Source: Candidatus Limosilactobacillus merdigallinarum
Lineage (GTDB): Bacteria; Bacillota; Bacilli; Lactobacillales; Lactobacillaceae
Assembly: GCA_019114515.1 (NCBI GenBank)
Contig: DXFH01000022.1
Coordinates: 1-64,000 of the forward strand
Length of the DNA stretch: 64,000 nt
Direction of reading: 5' to 3'
Position 1 is the stretch's first letter; each line of letters begins with the position of its first letter. Position numbers and translations under genes: made by a program. Below, piece by piece: positions 34,571-45,069 of the stretch. A model generated the notes under the pieces. It saw only the letters and a program-made list of their open reading frames with translations. It did not search any database and was not told the DNA's origin.

Positions 34571-35620
34571 CTATTTGTTTCCACCATTCTGCCCGGTTAA
34601 GCACAACTTTGCTTGTAAATATTCAACATCACTACTTTGAACATCCCGATCGACGGCCTGCAACAAACACTGTAGATTATTAATCGTCAACCCGCGGGTA
34701 GCCGCATTGGCTCCTTCATGGTGCAAATAATGCCAGTAGGCCACTGAATGCCCAGCTAATTGATGCATATCACTTTGGTAAATAGCCTCCTTGATACGGA
34801 TAGGCCCTTCGTGACTATAAGCTAGCCCCTGAACTGCATCTACTAATGGCAGACCGGTGACGATTATATCGGCCCCTAAACGCAGCGCAGCCAGTAATTC
34901 TGCTGCGTTATCAGCAACGATAATCCGCAGACAAGCGTGAGGTAAAAATGCAAAATTTTCTTGCACTATCCGCTTCCATTCGGCAAAGTCGGTCTGCGAA
35001 AACTGGGTCAAAAAAGCTGCCTTCAATGATTGCCAATTTGAAATAAACTGTTTGCGAACCGCTTTTATGCCACCACCATTAATTGCTGGAATGGTGGTAG
35101 GCAAAAGGGCCTGTTCTTGATGCTGCAAATCACTATTGATTTTGGCTGCAATAGCTAAATCATCTACCGGTGCGTAATAGCTAATATTTTGAAAGGCAGC
35201 AATCGGCAAGTCACTGTGCATTGCGCGTTGTAATTGAGCCGCACTAGTAGCGTCCATTCGGTTATCAGCTTTGGTAATTGGTTCTTGGTAGCGAAAGCCT
35301 AAACGACTGGCATTCTTTTTCAACTTTTCAGTAGTCAAATGCAATCCGGAAAATGTCAGAGTTACTCCTGGCCACCCTAAAAAGTTTGCCAAACCATGGC
35401 TCGCTTTTAACACGTTGCTTCCTGGTGCAACCATTAATTCTAGGCCATCTGCAGCAACTATCCGTACGCCAGTCGTAAATAATGTTGCTGCATCAACCGG
35501 CCCCAACGTTCCCTGCATAAGCAATGGCACAATACAGGGCGTCGTTACTTCACCATGTGTCGTTTTCAGCTTGCCTTTTCGCAGTGGCCCTGCCTGCAGT
35601 TCAAATGAAATGTCAGTCAT
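34571..35620 (-). CDS. Degenerate queuine tRNA-ribosyltransferase (Tgt) homologue, probably not a Tgt enzyme
   Basis: A 349-residue protein at the tgt locus (ruvB side, ahead of yajC). The Tgt scaffold is visible: [34 protein letters not shown], and [13 protein letters not shown] for the C-terminal helix. Yet the general-base Asp of DSGGFQ is Phe 90, the substrate Asp of DECPP is replaced (FQNISYY), the nucleophile Asp of FDCVLPTR is Thr 255 (VTGLPLVDA), and the zinc CxCxxC is absent. The frame is intact, so it may have a new role rather than being a pseudogene. queA is missing beside it. The ATG at 35620 overlaps ruvB by 8 bases with AAAGGTGGG upstream. Confidence 0.82.
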   Translation of the reverse strand: MTDISFELQAGPLRKGKLKTTHGEVTTPCIVPLLMQGTLGPVDAATLFTTGVRIVAADGLELMVAPGSNVLKASHGLANFLGWPGVTLTFSGLHLTTEKLKKNASRLGFRYQEPITKADNRMDATSAAQLQRAMHSDLPIAAFQNISYYAPVDDLAIAAKINSDLQHQEQALLPTTIPAINGGGIKAVRKQFISNWQSLKAAFLTQFSQTDFAEWKRIVQENFAFLPHACLRIIVADNAAELLAALRLGADIIVTGLPLVDAVQGLAYSHEGPIRIKEAIYQSDMHQLAGHSVAYWHYLHHEGANAATRGLTINNLQCLLQAVDRDVQSSDVEYLQAKLCLTGQNGGNK

Positions 35621-36641
35621 TTTTCCCACCTTTCGTGTTATTAAAAGGAATGCCTAAATGACGGTAAGCAGCCTGTGTTGCTACACGGCCCCTTGGCGTC
35701 CGAGCGATAAACCCTATTTGCAATAAATAAGGCTCGTACATTTCTTCTATGGTATCCGTTTCTTCACCGATATTAGCAGCGATGGTCTTAATACCAACCG
35801 GGCCACCATTATAGTAGTTAATCATGGTAGTCAAAAGTTTACGGTCAATGGCATCCAGACCGGCATCATCTACCCTGAGCAGCTTAAGTGCCTTTGTAAC
35901 CACCTCGTTCGTAATTGCCGATTGTCCTCCCACTTCGGCAAAGTCACGAACCCGTCGCAAAAGCCTGTTGGCAATTCGGGGTGTCCCCCGTGAACGAAGG
36001 GCTAGTTCCTTTGCCCCTTCTGGATCAATCTGACAATTAAAGATCCGCGCACTGCGATTGATAATCTGGTTCAATTCATCAGCAGTGTAGTAATCCATGT
36101 GTTCTACAATGCCAAAACGGTCGCGCAAAGGTGCCGACAATGCACCAGCCCGCGTGGTAGCCCCAATCAAAGTAAATGGTGGCAACGGAAAGTGGACCGG
36201 GTGCGCAGTTGGTCCCTCGCCCACAACAATGTCGATATAGTAATCTTCCATTGCCGAGTAAAGCATTTCTTCCACTACTTTCGGCAACCGGTGAATCTCG
36301 TCAATAAATAAAACGTCGCCCACCTGCAAATCATTCAGCATCGCCACTAGATCACCCGGCTTCTCAATGGCAGGACCGCTACTAGTCTTAATAGATACCC
36401 CCATCTCGTTTGCGATTACCATTGCCAAGGTGGTTTTACCTAAACCAGGCGGGCCATATAATAAAACATGGTCCAGCGCTTCCTGGCGTTGCTTAGCAGC
36501 CTGGATATATACTTCCAGCTTAGTCTTTAATTTAGATTGACCGATGTAGTCAGCTAAAGTTTGCGGGCGGAGGCTTAATTCTTCTTGTTCTTCCTTTTGA
36601 TCAGTTGGTTGACCAGACATTAAATCGTGCTTTTCACCCAT
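35613..36641 (-). CDS. ruvB: Holliday junction DNA helicase RuvB
   Basis: Hexameric AAA+ motor driving branch migration with RuvA, 342 residues. Walker A is [12 protein letters not shown], Walker B FIDEIHRL, sensor 1 GATTRAG, and the arginine finger region APLRDRFGI. The C-terminal winged helix ends with [13 protein letters not shown]. It lies between ruvA (11 bases) and the tgt-like gene, in the order mutS-mutL-ruvA-ruvB. Confidence 0.98.
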   Translation of the reverse strand: MGEKHDLMSGQPTDQKEEQEELSLRPQTLADYIGQSKLKTKLEVYIQAAKQRQEALDHVLLYGPPGLGKTTLAMVIANEMGVSIKTSSGPAIEKPGDLVAMLNDLQVGDVLFIDEIHRLPKVVEEMLYSAMEDYYIDIVVGEGPTAHPVHFPLPPFTLIGATTRAGALSAPLRDRFGIVEHMDYYTADELNQIINRSARIFNCQIDPEGAKELALRSRGTPRIANRLLRRVRDFAEVGGQSAITNEVVTKALKLLRVDDAGLDAIDRKLLTTMINYYNGGPVGIKTIAANIGEETDTIEEMYEPYLLQIGFIARTPRGRVATQAAYRHLGIPFNNTKGGKND

Positions 36642-36652
36642 CTCCGTTCACC

Positions 36653-37261
36653 TCAATTATTGCTTAATAGTGTCAAGCCATGACGCAGGTACTGATCGGT
36701 GGTTAACCCCTTTTCTTTAATTAAGGAACGCTTTACTTTATTGACATCCCTTTCAGCATAACCCAAAGCCTTTAATGCAGCTAAAGCATCATTTAACTGC
36801 GGATCATTGCTTCCTAAAGGCTGTGAACTGATGTCTAAGCTCACTTGACCAGCATTTGTCGTTAACGTGTCAAATTTATCCTGCAATTCAATGATAATAC
36901 GCGAAGCAGTCTTTTTACCCACCTTTGGGAACTTAGTAAGGTAAGCAACATCATTACTGGCAATTGCGTCAATCAGTCCCTGATGATCCGGATTGGCTAA
37001 AATTGCCAGGGCACTCTTTGGTCCAATACCAGAAATGCTAATTAGCTTTAAAAAGAGTGCCTTTTCCGATTGACTAACAAAGCCGAATAATTCTAGGCGA
37101 TCTTGAGAAACTGACTGGTAGACGTACACTCGTACATTTTTTTGTCCTTCAGAATAATGATAAGGATTGGCAACCTGTACTTGATAGCCTACCCCAGCAA
37201 CATCAACAACGATGTAATTGGGGGTAACCATACTAATCATACCGGTTAAATATTCATACAA
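36653..37261 (-). CDS. ruvA: Holliday junction DNA helicase RuvA
   Basis: Tetrameric junction-binding protein, 202 residues. The OB domain contains YVYQSVSQDRLELFGF; two helix-hairpin-helix motifs follow, SISGIGPKSALAIL and FPKVGKKTASRII, and the C-terminal UBA-like domain (LNDALAALKALGYAERDVN) contacts RuvB. The start is TTG at 37261 with GGAGGAA upstream. It follows mutL by 20 bases. Confidence 0.97.
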   Translation of the reverse strand: MYEYLTGMISMVTPNYIVVDVAGVGYQVQVANPYHYSEGQKNVRVYVYQSVSQDRLELFGFVSQSEKALFLKLISISGIGPKSALAILANPDHQGLIDAIASNDVAYLTKFPKVGKKTASRIIIELQDKFDTLTTNAGQVSLDISSQPLGSNDPQLNDALAALKALGYAERDVNKVKRSLIKEKGLTTDQYLRHGLTLLSNN

Positions 37262-37281
37262 AACGGGTTCCTCCTGTACAG

Positions 37282-39255
37282 TTAAAACTCATGATCATCG
37301 AAATCATTAGCAAACGGTTGGTGACTTTCTTGAATACGTTTAAACATTTTTTCCAAATCAGTGTCAGTAAAGTGAATGAGAACAGGACGACCATGGGGAC
37401 AGTTAAACGGATCCTCACACTGGCGCAATCGTTTTAATAATGCCTTTGCTTGCAGATCATCTAAATGATGATTGGCCTTAATTGCCCGCTTACAACTCAT
37501 CATAATGGCAGTTTTAGCTCGGAATTGAGTCACCGTTAACCGACTACCATTCAATACCCAATCAATCATTTCCCGTGCGGTATCTTCTTCCTGACCTTCT
37601 ACAAACCAAGTCGGATGACTGGACAACAGAAAGCTGTTCTGACCGAATGCCTGTAAATGTAATCCGACTGCCGCAAGTGTGGGCATCTGTTCTTTAATCT
37701 TTAAAGCTTCCGCTACTGAATAGTTTAAAACCAGCGGCTGTAAGAAATTTTGCTGATCGCTGCTAACTTCGCCAATAGCTTTACGAAACTTTTCATAGTT
37801 GATTCGTTCCTGAGCAGCATGTTGATCAACGATATATAAGCCATCAGATGCCTGAGCGAGTAGGAAGGTTCCTTGCAGTTGACCAATATACTGCAAATCA
37901 GGAAAACGTTGTTTTGTGGCATCACCTTGGTCATCAATTGATAAGCTGATTTCTTCTGCTTGACTATCTGGGCGAGCAACTGATTCCTGACTACCAAACG
38001 GACTCGCGTCTTCATTTTGATACTTCTGATCAAATGCCGTTAATGAGGCCGCATTAAGATCATCCTTGTGCTTAATCACAATCGGATCTTTTACGACACT
38101 GTCATCACCATTTGCGGCAGCAGGATTATCTGCCACCACTGACTGCTTGACCGGCGTCGACAACATCGCTGACGACTCAGGATGATATTCATTCGCTTGT
38201 TCCTGTACCGCAGCACTACTGTCGCGGTTCAATAGCGTCTGTGCTTTTTCGCCGACATCTGGAATCAAGTTACGCTGACCGATCGCTTCGGCAATAGCTT
38301 TAGCAATCAACGCTACTAACTGCGGCTCTTTGCTTAACCGCACCTCACGTTTTGCTGGGTGCACATTCACATCCACCAAAAAGGGATCCAGGTCAATATT
38401 AACTACTGCTATTGGGTAGCGGCCAACCATTAATTTAGAACCATAGCCCTGAATAATGGCCTTGGTCAGTTGAAAATTACGGACGTAGCGGTGGTTGATG
38501 GTTAAGGTGATGTATTGTCGCCCGGCACGGGTCATTTCTGGCAATGATACCAAGCCATTCACCCGGAAGTCATTATCTGCACCGGTAATTGGAATCATTT
38601 TACGGCCGACTTGAATGCCATAGATGGCGGCAATTACTTGCGCTAAGTTACCATTCCCAGCAGACCGAAAAAGCTCATGACCATCATGAGTCAGTGAAAT
38701 GGCTACTCGGGGGTTAGCCAATGCCAGACGGTTAATAATATCCGTCAAATGACTTAACTCCGTATGGGGCGACTTTAGATACTTCAATCGTGCCGGCGTG
38801 TTAAAGAACAGCTCAGTGACGGTAACATCCGTGCCTGGGCGTGATGTTGCCGGTTTTTCCGCTATTACCTTCCCGCCATGCAAGTGAATCAGATGACCTT
38901 CACCATCGTGAGTAGCTGTCGTTATCTTCACATCCGCAACTGATGCAATACTGGGAAGAGCTTCACCACGAAAACCCATCGTTTGTACACGAAAAAGATC
39001 CTTACGGGAGCTGATCTTACTGGTGGCATGACGCTTAAAAGCTAAGCGCAGGTCATCGGCAGCAATGCCGTCGCCATCATCAATCACCCGAATACTGCCC
39101 AGGCCTGCATTGCTAACCAATACATCCACCCGTTTACCGTGGGCATCTAGCGAATTTTCTACCAGTTCCTTTACAATGGAGGCCGGTCGTTCAATCACTT
39201 CACCGGCAGCAATTTGGTTGGCTAATACATTATCTAATTGATGAATCTTACCCAT
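37282..39255 (-). CDS. mutL: DNA mismatch repair protein MutL
   Basis: 657-residue GHKL ATPase coordinating mismatch repair. The N-terminal ATPase has ERPASIVKELVENSLDA, DDGDGI and TMGFRGEALPSIA. The C-terminal dimerisation domain carries the endonuclease motif DQHAAQERINYE and CPHGRP, so this is the nicking type of MutL found in organisms lacking MutH. A Ser/Asp/Gln-rich linker (about 330-430) joins the halves. It follows mutS by 9 bases. Confidence 0.97.
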   Translation of the reverse strand: MGKIHQLDNVLANQIAAGEVIERPASIVKELVENSLDAHGKRVDVLVSNAGLGSIRVIDDGDGIAADDLRLAFKRHATSKISSRKDLFRVQTMGFRGEALPSIASVADVKITTATHDGEGHLIHLHGGKVIAEKPATSRPGTDVTVTELFFNTPARLKYLKSPHTELSHLTDIINRLALANPRVAISLTHDGHELFRSAGNGNLAQVIAAIYGIQVGRKMIPITGADNDFRVNGLVSLPEMTRAGRQYITLTINHRYVRNFQLTKAIIQGYGSKLMVGRYPIAVVNIDLDPFLVDVNVHPAKREVRLSKEPQLVALIAKAIAEAIGQRNLIPDVGEKAQTLLNRDSSAAVQEQANEYHPESSAMLSTPVKQSVVADNPAAANGDDSVVKDPIVIKHKDDLNAASLTAFDQKYQNEDASPFGSQESVARPDSQAEEISLSIDDQGDATKQRFPDLQYIGQLQGTFLLAQASDGLYIVDQHAAQERINYEKFRKAIGEVSSDQQNFLQPLVLNYSVAEALKIKEQMPTLAAVGLHLQAFGQNSFLLSSHPTWFVEGQEEDTAREMIDWVLNGSRLTVTQFRAKTAIMMSCKRAIKANHHLDDLQAKALLKRLRQCEDPFNCPHGRPVLIHFTDTDLEKMFKRIQESHQPFANDFDDHEF

Positions 39256-39264
39256 ACAAACACC

Positions 39265-41919
39265 TTATTTCAGTTTTTGCTGCCACTGATAAACCTGCTG
39301 CATGACATCCATGGGCGTCATGCTCATCAAGTCTAAATTACGTAATTGCTTAACCACCTGTTCATCCTTTTTGCTGATGTGCTTGCTTGGTGCAGGAGAA
39401 AACAATTCCAGTTGCCCATTATCCTCTTGCGGTAATGGCCGATTATGCAACACTTGCTGCTTTAACGACTGTGCTTGCTCATTATCCGTATTTTGCGTTG
39501 AGCGCTCGTCAGTTGTTTGGTCAATCCCTTCAACATGATCCTCACCATGTTCATTTTCCAGAACTTGCAAGATACTAGTAGCACGTTTGAGTAATGATTG
39601 AGGCATGCCCGCTAATTTAGCCACGTGAATCCCATAAGATTTATCCGCTGGTCCGTCACTAACCTTGTGGAGGAAGACTAATTCGCCATTTTCCTCCGTT
39701 GCTCCGACGTGAACATTGCGCAGGTGCTTTAACTGTTGGTCTAGTGTCGTTAATTCATGATAGTGGGTTGAGAATAATGTTTTCGCGTGAATATGGTTAT
39801 GTACATATTCAATGATGGCTTGTGCTAATGCCATACCATCATAAGTTGCGGTACCCCGACCAATTTCGTCAAACAAAATCAAACTATTTTTCGTGGCATG
39901 CTGCAGAGCATTATTGGCTTCCATCATTTCTACCATGAACGTACTCTCGCCGGACACCAGGTCATCCGCTGCACCAATCCGGGTAAAGATTTGGTCAAAA
40001 ATCGGTAAATTGGCCCGACTGGCGGGGATGAAACAGCCCATTTGCGCCATGATCGCCGACAATGCCAACTGCCGCATATAGGTGCTCTTTCCGGACATGT
40101 TCGGTCCCGTAATCAACAGGATATCGGTATCTTTTCCCATAATGACATCATTAGGAACATATTCTTGGTGGCCCTTGAACTTTTCGACAACCGGGTGGCG
40201 TCCGTCCTTAATATTTAATTCATGCTCATGATTTAGTTGCGGGCGCACAAAATGATAGTTTTCTGAAACTACCGCAAAGCTTTGTATAACATCTAGTTCC
40301 GAAAGTGCCTTTGCTAATGCCTGTAACCGTTTAATAGATGCCTTCACCTGATCACGAACAGCCACGAAGAGATCATATTCCAGGGCCGTTGATTTCTCCT
40401 GTGCACCTAAAATTAAGGATTCCTTCTCTTTTAATTCCGGCGTCGAGAAGCGTTCGGCATTTACCAAGGTCTGTTTACGTTCATAGCGATCTTTTGGCAG
40501 CTTGCTCAAGTTACCCTTAGTAACTTCAATATAGTAGCCAAAAACATGGTTATAACCGATCTTTAAGTTATTAATACCCGTTGCTTCACGTTCTTTTTGT
40601 TGTAAATCAGCGATCCACTGCTTGCCATTACTCATGGCATCTCTGTATTGGTCCAGTTCTTTATTGTAATGATCCTTAATCACACCGCCTTCTGTAACCG
40701 AAATCGGGGGTTCTTCCACAATTGCCTGGTCAATCAAATGAGCGATTTCTTCCATTGGATCCAATCGCTTTTCCAAATCTTCTAAAGCCGGTGCATCAAG
40801 AGTTTCCAGAACATACTTAATCTTAGGTACTTGTTCTAGCGAAGTTTTTAACTGGATCAGGTCACGGCCATTCACATTGCCATAGGCCACCCGACCGGCT
40901 AACCGTTCCAAGTCGTATACCTTGATCAGCTCTTCTTGCAAATTGCTGCGTTCAAAGTAATTGTCTAATAGCACCTGCACTTTATCTTGCCGAGCTTCAA
41001 TTGCCGATTGGTCAATCAGTGGTCGATCCATCCACTGTTTCAAAAGACGACTGCCCATCGCCGTTTTCGTTTCATCAAGCAGCCATGCTAACGTTCCTTG
41101 CCGTTTACCGCTCCGCATGTTGGTCATCAATTCCAAATTATGTTTGGAAAAATGGTCAATCTTCATGTAAGCACTAGGCTGGTAAAAAACCGCCATCTGC
41201 ATATGATCCAACGACCGTTTTTGCGTCGTTAGCAAGTAGGAAACCAACAAGGCAACTACGTGTTTGACGTCGGCATTGTCCAGTTGTTGTGTCAGATAAG
41301 CCACCTCTGAATCCTTCATTAGCTTATCCTGATGTGATTGCAAAATATTAAGCTTCTTCAACTGATTTCCCAAAGAATCCGGCAATGGTCCCTCGGTAAC
41401 CACTTCACGAGCGGACAGGTTAATGATTTCATTCATTAGACTAGTCGGATTATCTATCCGGGTCGCTTTCAGTTCACCCGTCGACAAATCAGTATAAGCT
41501 AGGCAATATTTGTCATCTTTAACCGTCACTGCCACTAAATAGTTGTTGGTTTGCGCAGAATCACCCTTTAAATCCATGCGGGTACCAGGCGTAACCAAAC
41601 GGGTAACTGCTCGTTTAACCATTCCCTTTGCCTTGCGGGGATCTTCCATTTGGTCACAGACAGCCACTTTATAACCCTTGTCGACTAGCACATCAATATA
41701 ATTTTCAACTGCCTTATGCGGCACACCACACATAGGGGTAGGATTCTTACTGCTACGACTGCGGGCAGTCAGGGTTAGTTCTAAAAGTTGGGCTCCCTTT
41801 ACTGCGTCATCGTTAAACAATTCGTAGAAGTCGCCGATCCGGTAAAACAAAAAAGCATCCGGATACTGATCCTTAACCTGTCGGTATTGTTCCATCATTG
41901 GTGTCATTTTTTTTGCCAA
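39265..41919 (-). CDS. mutS: DNA mismatch repair protein MutS
   Basis: Recognises mismatches and recruits MutL, 884 residues. The mismatch-reading F-x-E motif is in RIGDFYELF, with [15 protein letters not shown] following. The C-terminal ATPase has [25 protein letters not shown] and STHYHELT, and the protein ends with a short beta-clamp-like and tetramer region. The start is TTG at 41919, or ATG four codons later. It leads the mutS-mutL-ruvA-ruvB series. Confidence 0.97.
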   Translation of the reverse strand: MAKKMTPMMEQYRQVKDQYPDAFLFYRIGDFYELFNDDAVKGAQLLELTLTARSRSSKNPTPMCGVPHKAVENYIDVLVDKGYKVAVCDQMEDPRKAKGMVKRAVTRLVTPGTRMDLKGDSAQTNNYLVAVTVKDDKYCLAYTDLSTGELKATRIDNPTSLMNEIINLSAREVVTEGPLPDSLGNQLKKLNILQSHQDKLMKDSEVAYLTQQLDNADVKHVVALLVSYLLTTQKRSLDHMQMAVFYQPSAYMKIDHFSKHNLELMTNMRSGKRQGTLAWLLDETKTAMGSRLLKQWMDRPLIDQSAIEARQDKVQVLLDNYFERSNLQEELIKVYDLERLAGRVAYGNVNGRDLIQLKTSLEQVPKIKYVLETLDAPALEDLEKRLDPMEEIAHLIDQAIVEEPPISVTEGGVIKDHYNKELDQYRDAMSNGKQWIADLQQKEREATGINNLKIGYNHVFGYYIEVTKGNLSKLPKDRYERKQTLVNAERFSTPELKEKESLILGAQEKSTALEYDLFVAVRDQVKASIKRLQALAKALSELDVIQSFAVVSENYHFVRPQLNHEHELNIKDGRHPVVEKFKGHQEYVPNDVIMGKDTDILLITGPNMSGKSTYMRQLALSAIMAQMGCFIPASRANLPIFDQIFTRIGAADDLVSGESTFMVEMMEANNALQHATKNSLILFDEIGRGTATYDGMALAQAIIEYVHNHIHAKTLFSTHYHELTTLDQQLKHLRNVHVGATEENGELVFLHKVSDGPADKSYGIHVAKLAGMPQSLLKRATSILQVLENEHGEDHVEGIDQTTDERSTQNTDNEQAQSLKQQVLHNRPLPQEDNGQLELFSPAPSKHISKKDEQVVKQLRNLDLMSMTPMDVMQQVYQWQQKLK

Positions 41920-42016
41920 ATGTTTTCTCTTCCCTTCTCAAATCCGCATGCTGCTGACCAAAGCCGTTCTTCTTTTACCTTTACTAAGTTTAAAGTGCAT
42001 TTGTCTAATACGCAAA

Positions 42017-42062
42017 TAGGCCCTAGTGTTCGTCAATCCGAACGCCAGAGGCCTATTTTTAC
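42017..42062 (-). terminator. Terminator after rny
   Basis: AATAGGCC... and ...GGCCTATTTTT form the outer stem and GTTCG/CGAAC the inner one, with T or A runs on both sides. It lies in the 177-base gap between the rny stop and the mutS start; no other feature is seen there. Confidence 0.8.
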
Positions 42063-42096
42063 GATTTCATCAAGATATTTTTTAAACTATCTTGCT

Positions 42097-43647
42097 TTAT
42101 TTTGCGTAATCAATTGCCCGGACTTCACGAATTACGGTGACCTTAATGTGTCCAGGATACTCGAGCTGCTGTTCAATTTCACGCTTAATATCATGTGACA
42201 GGGCCGCAGCCTGATTATCACTGATCTTCTTAGGCTTAACAATCACCCGTAATTCACGACCAGCTTGGATCGCATAACTATGATCCACACCCTTGTGCTG
42301 GTCAGCGATCGCTTCAAGCTTTTTGAGCCGCTGAATGTATTCTTCCAGTGATTCACTCCGCGCGCCAGGTCGAGCTCCAGAAATCGCATCTGCTACTTGC
42401 ACCAGAACTGCAATGACTGATGTGGCCGGGACGTCACCATGGTGAGAAGCAATGGTGTTAATCACGACTGGATTTTCCTTGTATTTCCGGGTTAATTCAA
42501 CGCCCAGCTCCACGTGTGAACCCTCTACTTCATGATCAACAGCCTTGCCGATATCATGCAGCAAACCAGCTCGTTTAGCCAGCGCAGCATCTTCACCTAA
42601 TTCTTCAGCCATAATGGCGGAAAGTTTAGCAACTTCAATTGAATGCTGCAAAACATTTTGACCATAGCTGGTCCGGTACTTCATCCGGCCAACAATCTTG
42701 ATCAGATCCGGATGCATGGTATGAATTCCCAGGTCAAACAGGGTTTCTTCCCCCACTTCACGTAACTGGCTATCCATATCCTGCCGGGCTTTTTCAACTG
42801 CTTCTTCAATCCGTGCTGGATGAATACGCCCGTCTTGAATCAGCTTTTCCAAGGCCATTTTGGCAATTTCACGCCGTACAGGGTCAAAGCCACTCAACAC
42901 CACTGCTTCTGGCGTATCATCAATGATCAAATCAATCCCAGTTAACGTTTCTAAGGTCCGAATATTACGTCCTTCACGACCGATAATGCGTCCCTTCATA
43001 TCGTCATTCGGCAGGTTGACAACGGAAACCGTAGCTTCGGACACCATGTCAGCACCACTACGTTGAATGGCACTGACGATTAAGTCCTTAGCTTTCTTGT
43101 CAGCTGTCCGTTGCGCCTCTTCCTCGCTTTCTCGGATCATCTTGCTCCGTTCTTCAGCCAGTTCATCTTTTAGCCGCTTGAAGAGAATTTGTTGTGCTTG
43201 ATCTTGAGTCAAATTAGCAACTTCTTCTAATTTTTGGCGTTGCTGATCAATCAGTTTTGTTACTTGTTCTTGATCTTTTTGAATTTGCTCTTTTTGCTGT
43301 TCTAGCTTATTTTCACGTGAACTAATAGCATCTTCTCGATCTTCTAAGGCACTGTCCTTGTGATCCAGACTTGCTTCGCGCGTTAGTAAACGGTTCTCCT
43401 GCTTTTGAACCTCTTGACGACGATCTTGCAAATCTTTTTCAACACTTTCACGATATTGATGGCTTTTTTCTTTAGCCTCTAAAATCGCTTCTTTTTTTGC
43501 AGTGGCGGCATCTTTTTTCGCCGTCGCAATTATTTCCTTAGCATTATTTTGAGCACTTTGTACTTGTCGTTCAACAATTACGCGACGAACAAAATATCCC
43601 AAAACACAAGCAACAATAGCGATTGCAGCAGTCAATCCAATACTCAT
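42097..43647 (-). CDS. rny: Ribonuclease Y
   Basis: Membrane-anchored endoribonuclease that starts mRNA decay, 516 residues. It has an N-terminal helix ([17 protein letters not shown]), a coiled coil of about 170 residues rich in Glu, Lys and Gln, a KH domain ([15 protein letters not shown]), and an HD domain ([23 protein letters not shown]). The ATG at 43647 with GGAGG 7 bases upstream is preferred to the longer frame. It is a single-gene unit downstream of recA, the usual order. Confidence 0.97.
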   Translation of the reverse strand: MSIGLTAAIAIVACVLGYFVRRVIVERQVQSAQNNAKEIIATAKKDAATAKKEAILEAKEKSHQYRESVEKDLQDRRQEVQKQENRLLTREASLDHKDSALEDREDAISSRENKLEQQKEQIQKDQEQVTKLIDQQRQKLEEVANLTQDQAQQILFKRLKDELAEERSKMIRESEEEAQRTADKKAKDLIVSAIQRSGADMVSEATVSVVNLPNDDMKGRIIGREGRNIRTLETLTGIDLIIDDTPEAVVLSGFDPVRREIAKMALEKLIQDGRIHPARIEEAVEKARQDMDSQLREVGEETLFDLGIHTMHPDLIKIVGRMKYRTSYGQNVLQHSIEVAKLSAIMAEELGEDAALAKRAGLLHDIGKAVDHEVEGSHVELGVELTRKYKENPVVINTIASHHGDVPATSVIAVLVQVADAISGARPGARSESLEEYIQRLKKLEAIADQHKGVDHSYAIQAGRELRVIVKPKKISDNQAAALSHDIKREIEQQLEYPGHIKVTVIREVRAIDYAK

Positions 43648-43835
43648 CTTGACTCCTCCATTTACACTATTGCTTGTGAGCAATATTAATAATTCAGTAC
43701 GTATGCAATAAAAAAGAACGTACTATTTTAGTTTAATCGTTGCTGTTTTTCGTGTCAATAAAGAGGAACTAGCATGTATTTAACAATCCTTATTATGAAA
43801 ATTATCCACTTATAAAATGGCAAAGTAGCAGTTAT

Positions 43836-43878
43836 GAAAAGGCCTTCAACGAAATAAAAATCGTTGAAGGCTCTTTTA
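43836..43878 (-). terminator. Terminator after recA
   Basis: AAAAGGCCTTCAACGA and TCGTTGAAGGCTCTTTT pair with an 8-base loop. The 258-base gap between rny and recA otherwise holds only AT-rich sequence where the rny promoter should be. Confidence 0.88.
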
Positions 43879-43905
43879 CAAATTCTCTAATGTGACCAAA
43901 ATTGT

Positions 43906-44985
43906 TTACTTTTTGTCGTGTGCGCTCGCTTCTTCTAACGTTTCTTGCTTACTTTGCTTTGGCGCTTTTTCTTGATCATCTTTTGCAGATTGATCTACGG
44001 GTAGACCATAAGCTTCCCGGACCTTGGTCATCAATTCATTCATCTGATCTGAGTGGTCAGCAAGCCACTGCTTAGCATTTTCCCGACCCTGGCCAATTCG
44101 TTCAGATCCGTATGAATACCAAGCACCGCTCTTATTAACCAGGTCTTTGTCAACCGCCATATCCAGCAGTTCTCCCGTCTTAGAGATGCCCTTGCCGTAC
44201 ATAATGTCAACTTCGGCTCGTTTAAACGGCGGCGCAACCTTGTTCTTAACAATTTTAATTTTGGCACGGTTACCAATTACGTTCGTACCGTTCTTTAATT
44301 GCTCACCGCGGCGAATTTCCATCCGAATCGTAGCATAGAACTTCAATGCACGACCACCAGGAGTAGTTTCAGGGTTACCAAACATTACTCCCACTTTTTC
44401 ACGAATTTGGTTAATGAAAATGGCAATGGTCTTTGTCTTATTAACCTCACCAGAAAGTTTACGCAAGGCTTGCGACATTAAACGAGCTTGCAAACCAACG
44501 TGTGCGTCACCCATTTCGCCTTCAATTTCCGCCCGCGGAACCAGCGCTGCCACTGAGTCAACCACCACAATATCAACGGCCCCACTCGCAATTAAGGCAT
44601 CGGCAATTTCTAGCCCTTCTTCACCAGTATCCGGTTGCGATAGCAAGAGATTATCAATATCAACCCCTAAAGCTTGCGCATATTGCGGATCCAATGCATT
44701 TTCAGCGTCAATATAAGCTGCAGTACCACCACGATGCTGTACTTCTGCCACCGCGTGCAAAGCAACCGTCGTCTTACCAGAACTTTCAGGGCCATACATT
44801 TCAATGATTCTTCCCCGGGGATAGCCACCAACTCCTAATGCTTCATCGATGGCTAAAGAACCACTGGAAATCGTGGCAATCTGCGTATCAGCTGCGTCAC
44901 CCATCCGCATGATTGACCCCTTACCGAAGTTCTTTTCAATTTTCTTCAAGGCATTGTTCAATGCCGCTTCTCTTTGATCAGCCAT
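43906..44985 (-). CDS. recA: Recombinase RecA
   Basis: Strand-exchange ATPase and SOS co-protease, 359 residues. Walker A is [17 protein letters not shown] and L1/L2 regions include [15 protein letters not shown] and [12 protein letters not shown]. The C-terminal tail is acidic and Lys-rich as in other lactobacilli. The ATG at 44985 with AGGAGG 6 bases upstream is chosen over a start 21 bases earlier. A perfect LexA box lies at 45052-45065, so damage induction is expected. Confidence 0.98.
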   Translation of the reverse strand: MADQREAALNNALKKIEKNFGKGSIMRMGDAADTQIATISSGSLAIDEALGVGGYPRGRIIEMYGPESSGKTTVALHAVAEVQHRGGTAAYIDAENALDPQYAQALGVDIDNLLLSQPDTGEEGLEIADALIASGAVDIVVVDSVAALVPRAEIEGEMGDAHVGLQARLMSQALRKLSGEVNKTKTIAIFINQIREKVGVMFGNPETTPGGRALKFYATIRMEIRRGEQLKNGTNVIGNRAKIKIVKNKVAPPFKRAEVDIMYGKGISKTGELLDMAVDKDLVNKSGAWYSYGSERIGQGRENAKQWLADHSDQMNELMTKVREAYGLPVDQSAKDDQEKAPKQSKQETLEEASAHDKK

Positions 44986-45051
44986 TGTTGACCTCCTCGT
45001 CGACAATTATCTAGAGTGCGATGTCCAACTAACGTAAAAGTAAGTTTTAAC

Positions 45052-45065
45052 CGAACCCTTGTTCG
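45052..45065. promoter_or_regulatory. LexA (DinR) SOS box ahead of recA
   Basis: CGAACCCTTGTTCG is an exact match to the Gram-positive SOS operator CGAAC-N4-GTTCG. It is 67 bases upstream of the recA ATG, in the gap after cinA, where LexA would block recA transcription. Confidence 0.88.
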
Positions 45066-45069
45066 CTAA

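Noticed and set aside
42017-42062. LexA box near rny
   Set aside because: GTTCG comes before CGAAC, the reverse of the SOS operator; it is the inner stem of a terminator.
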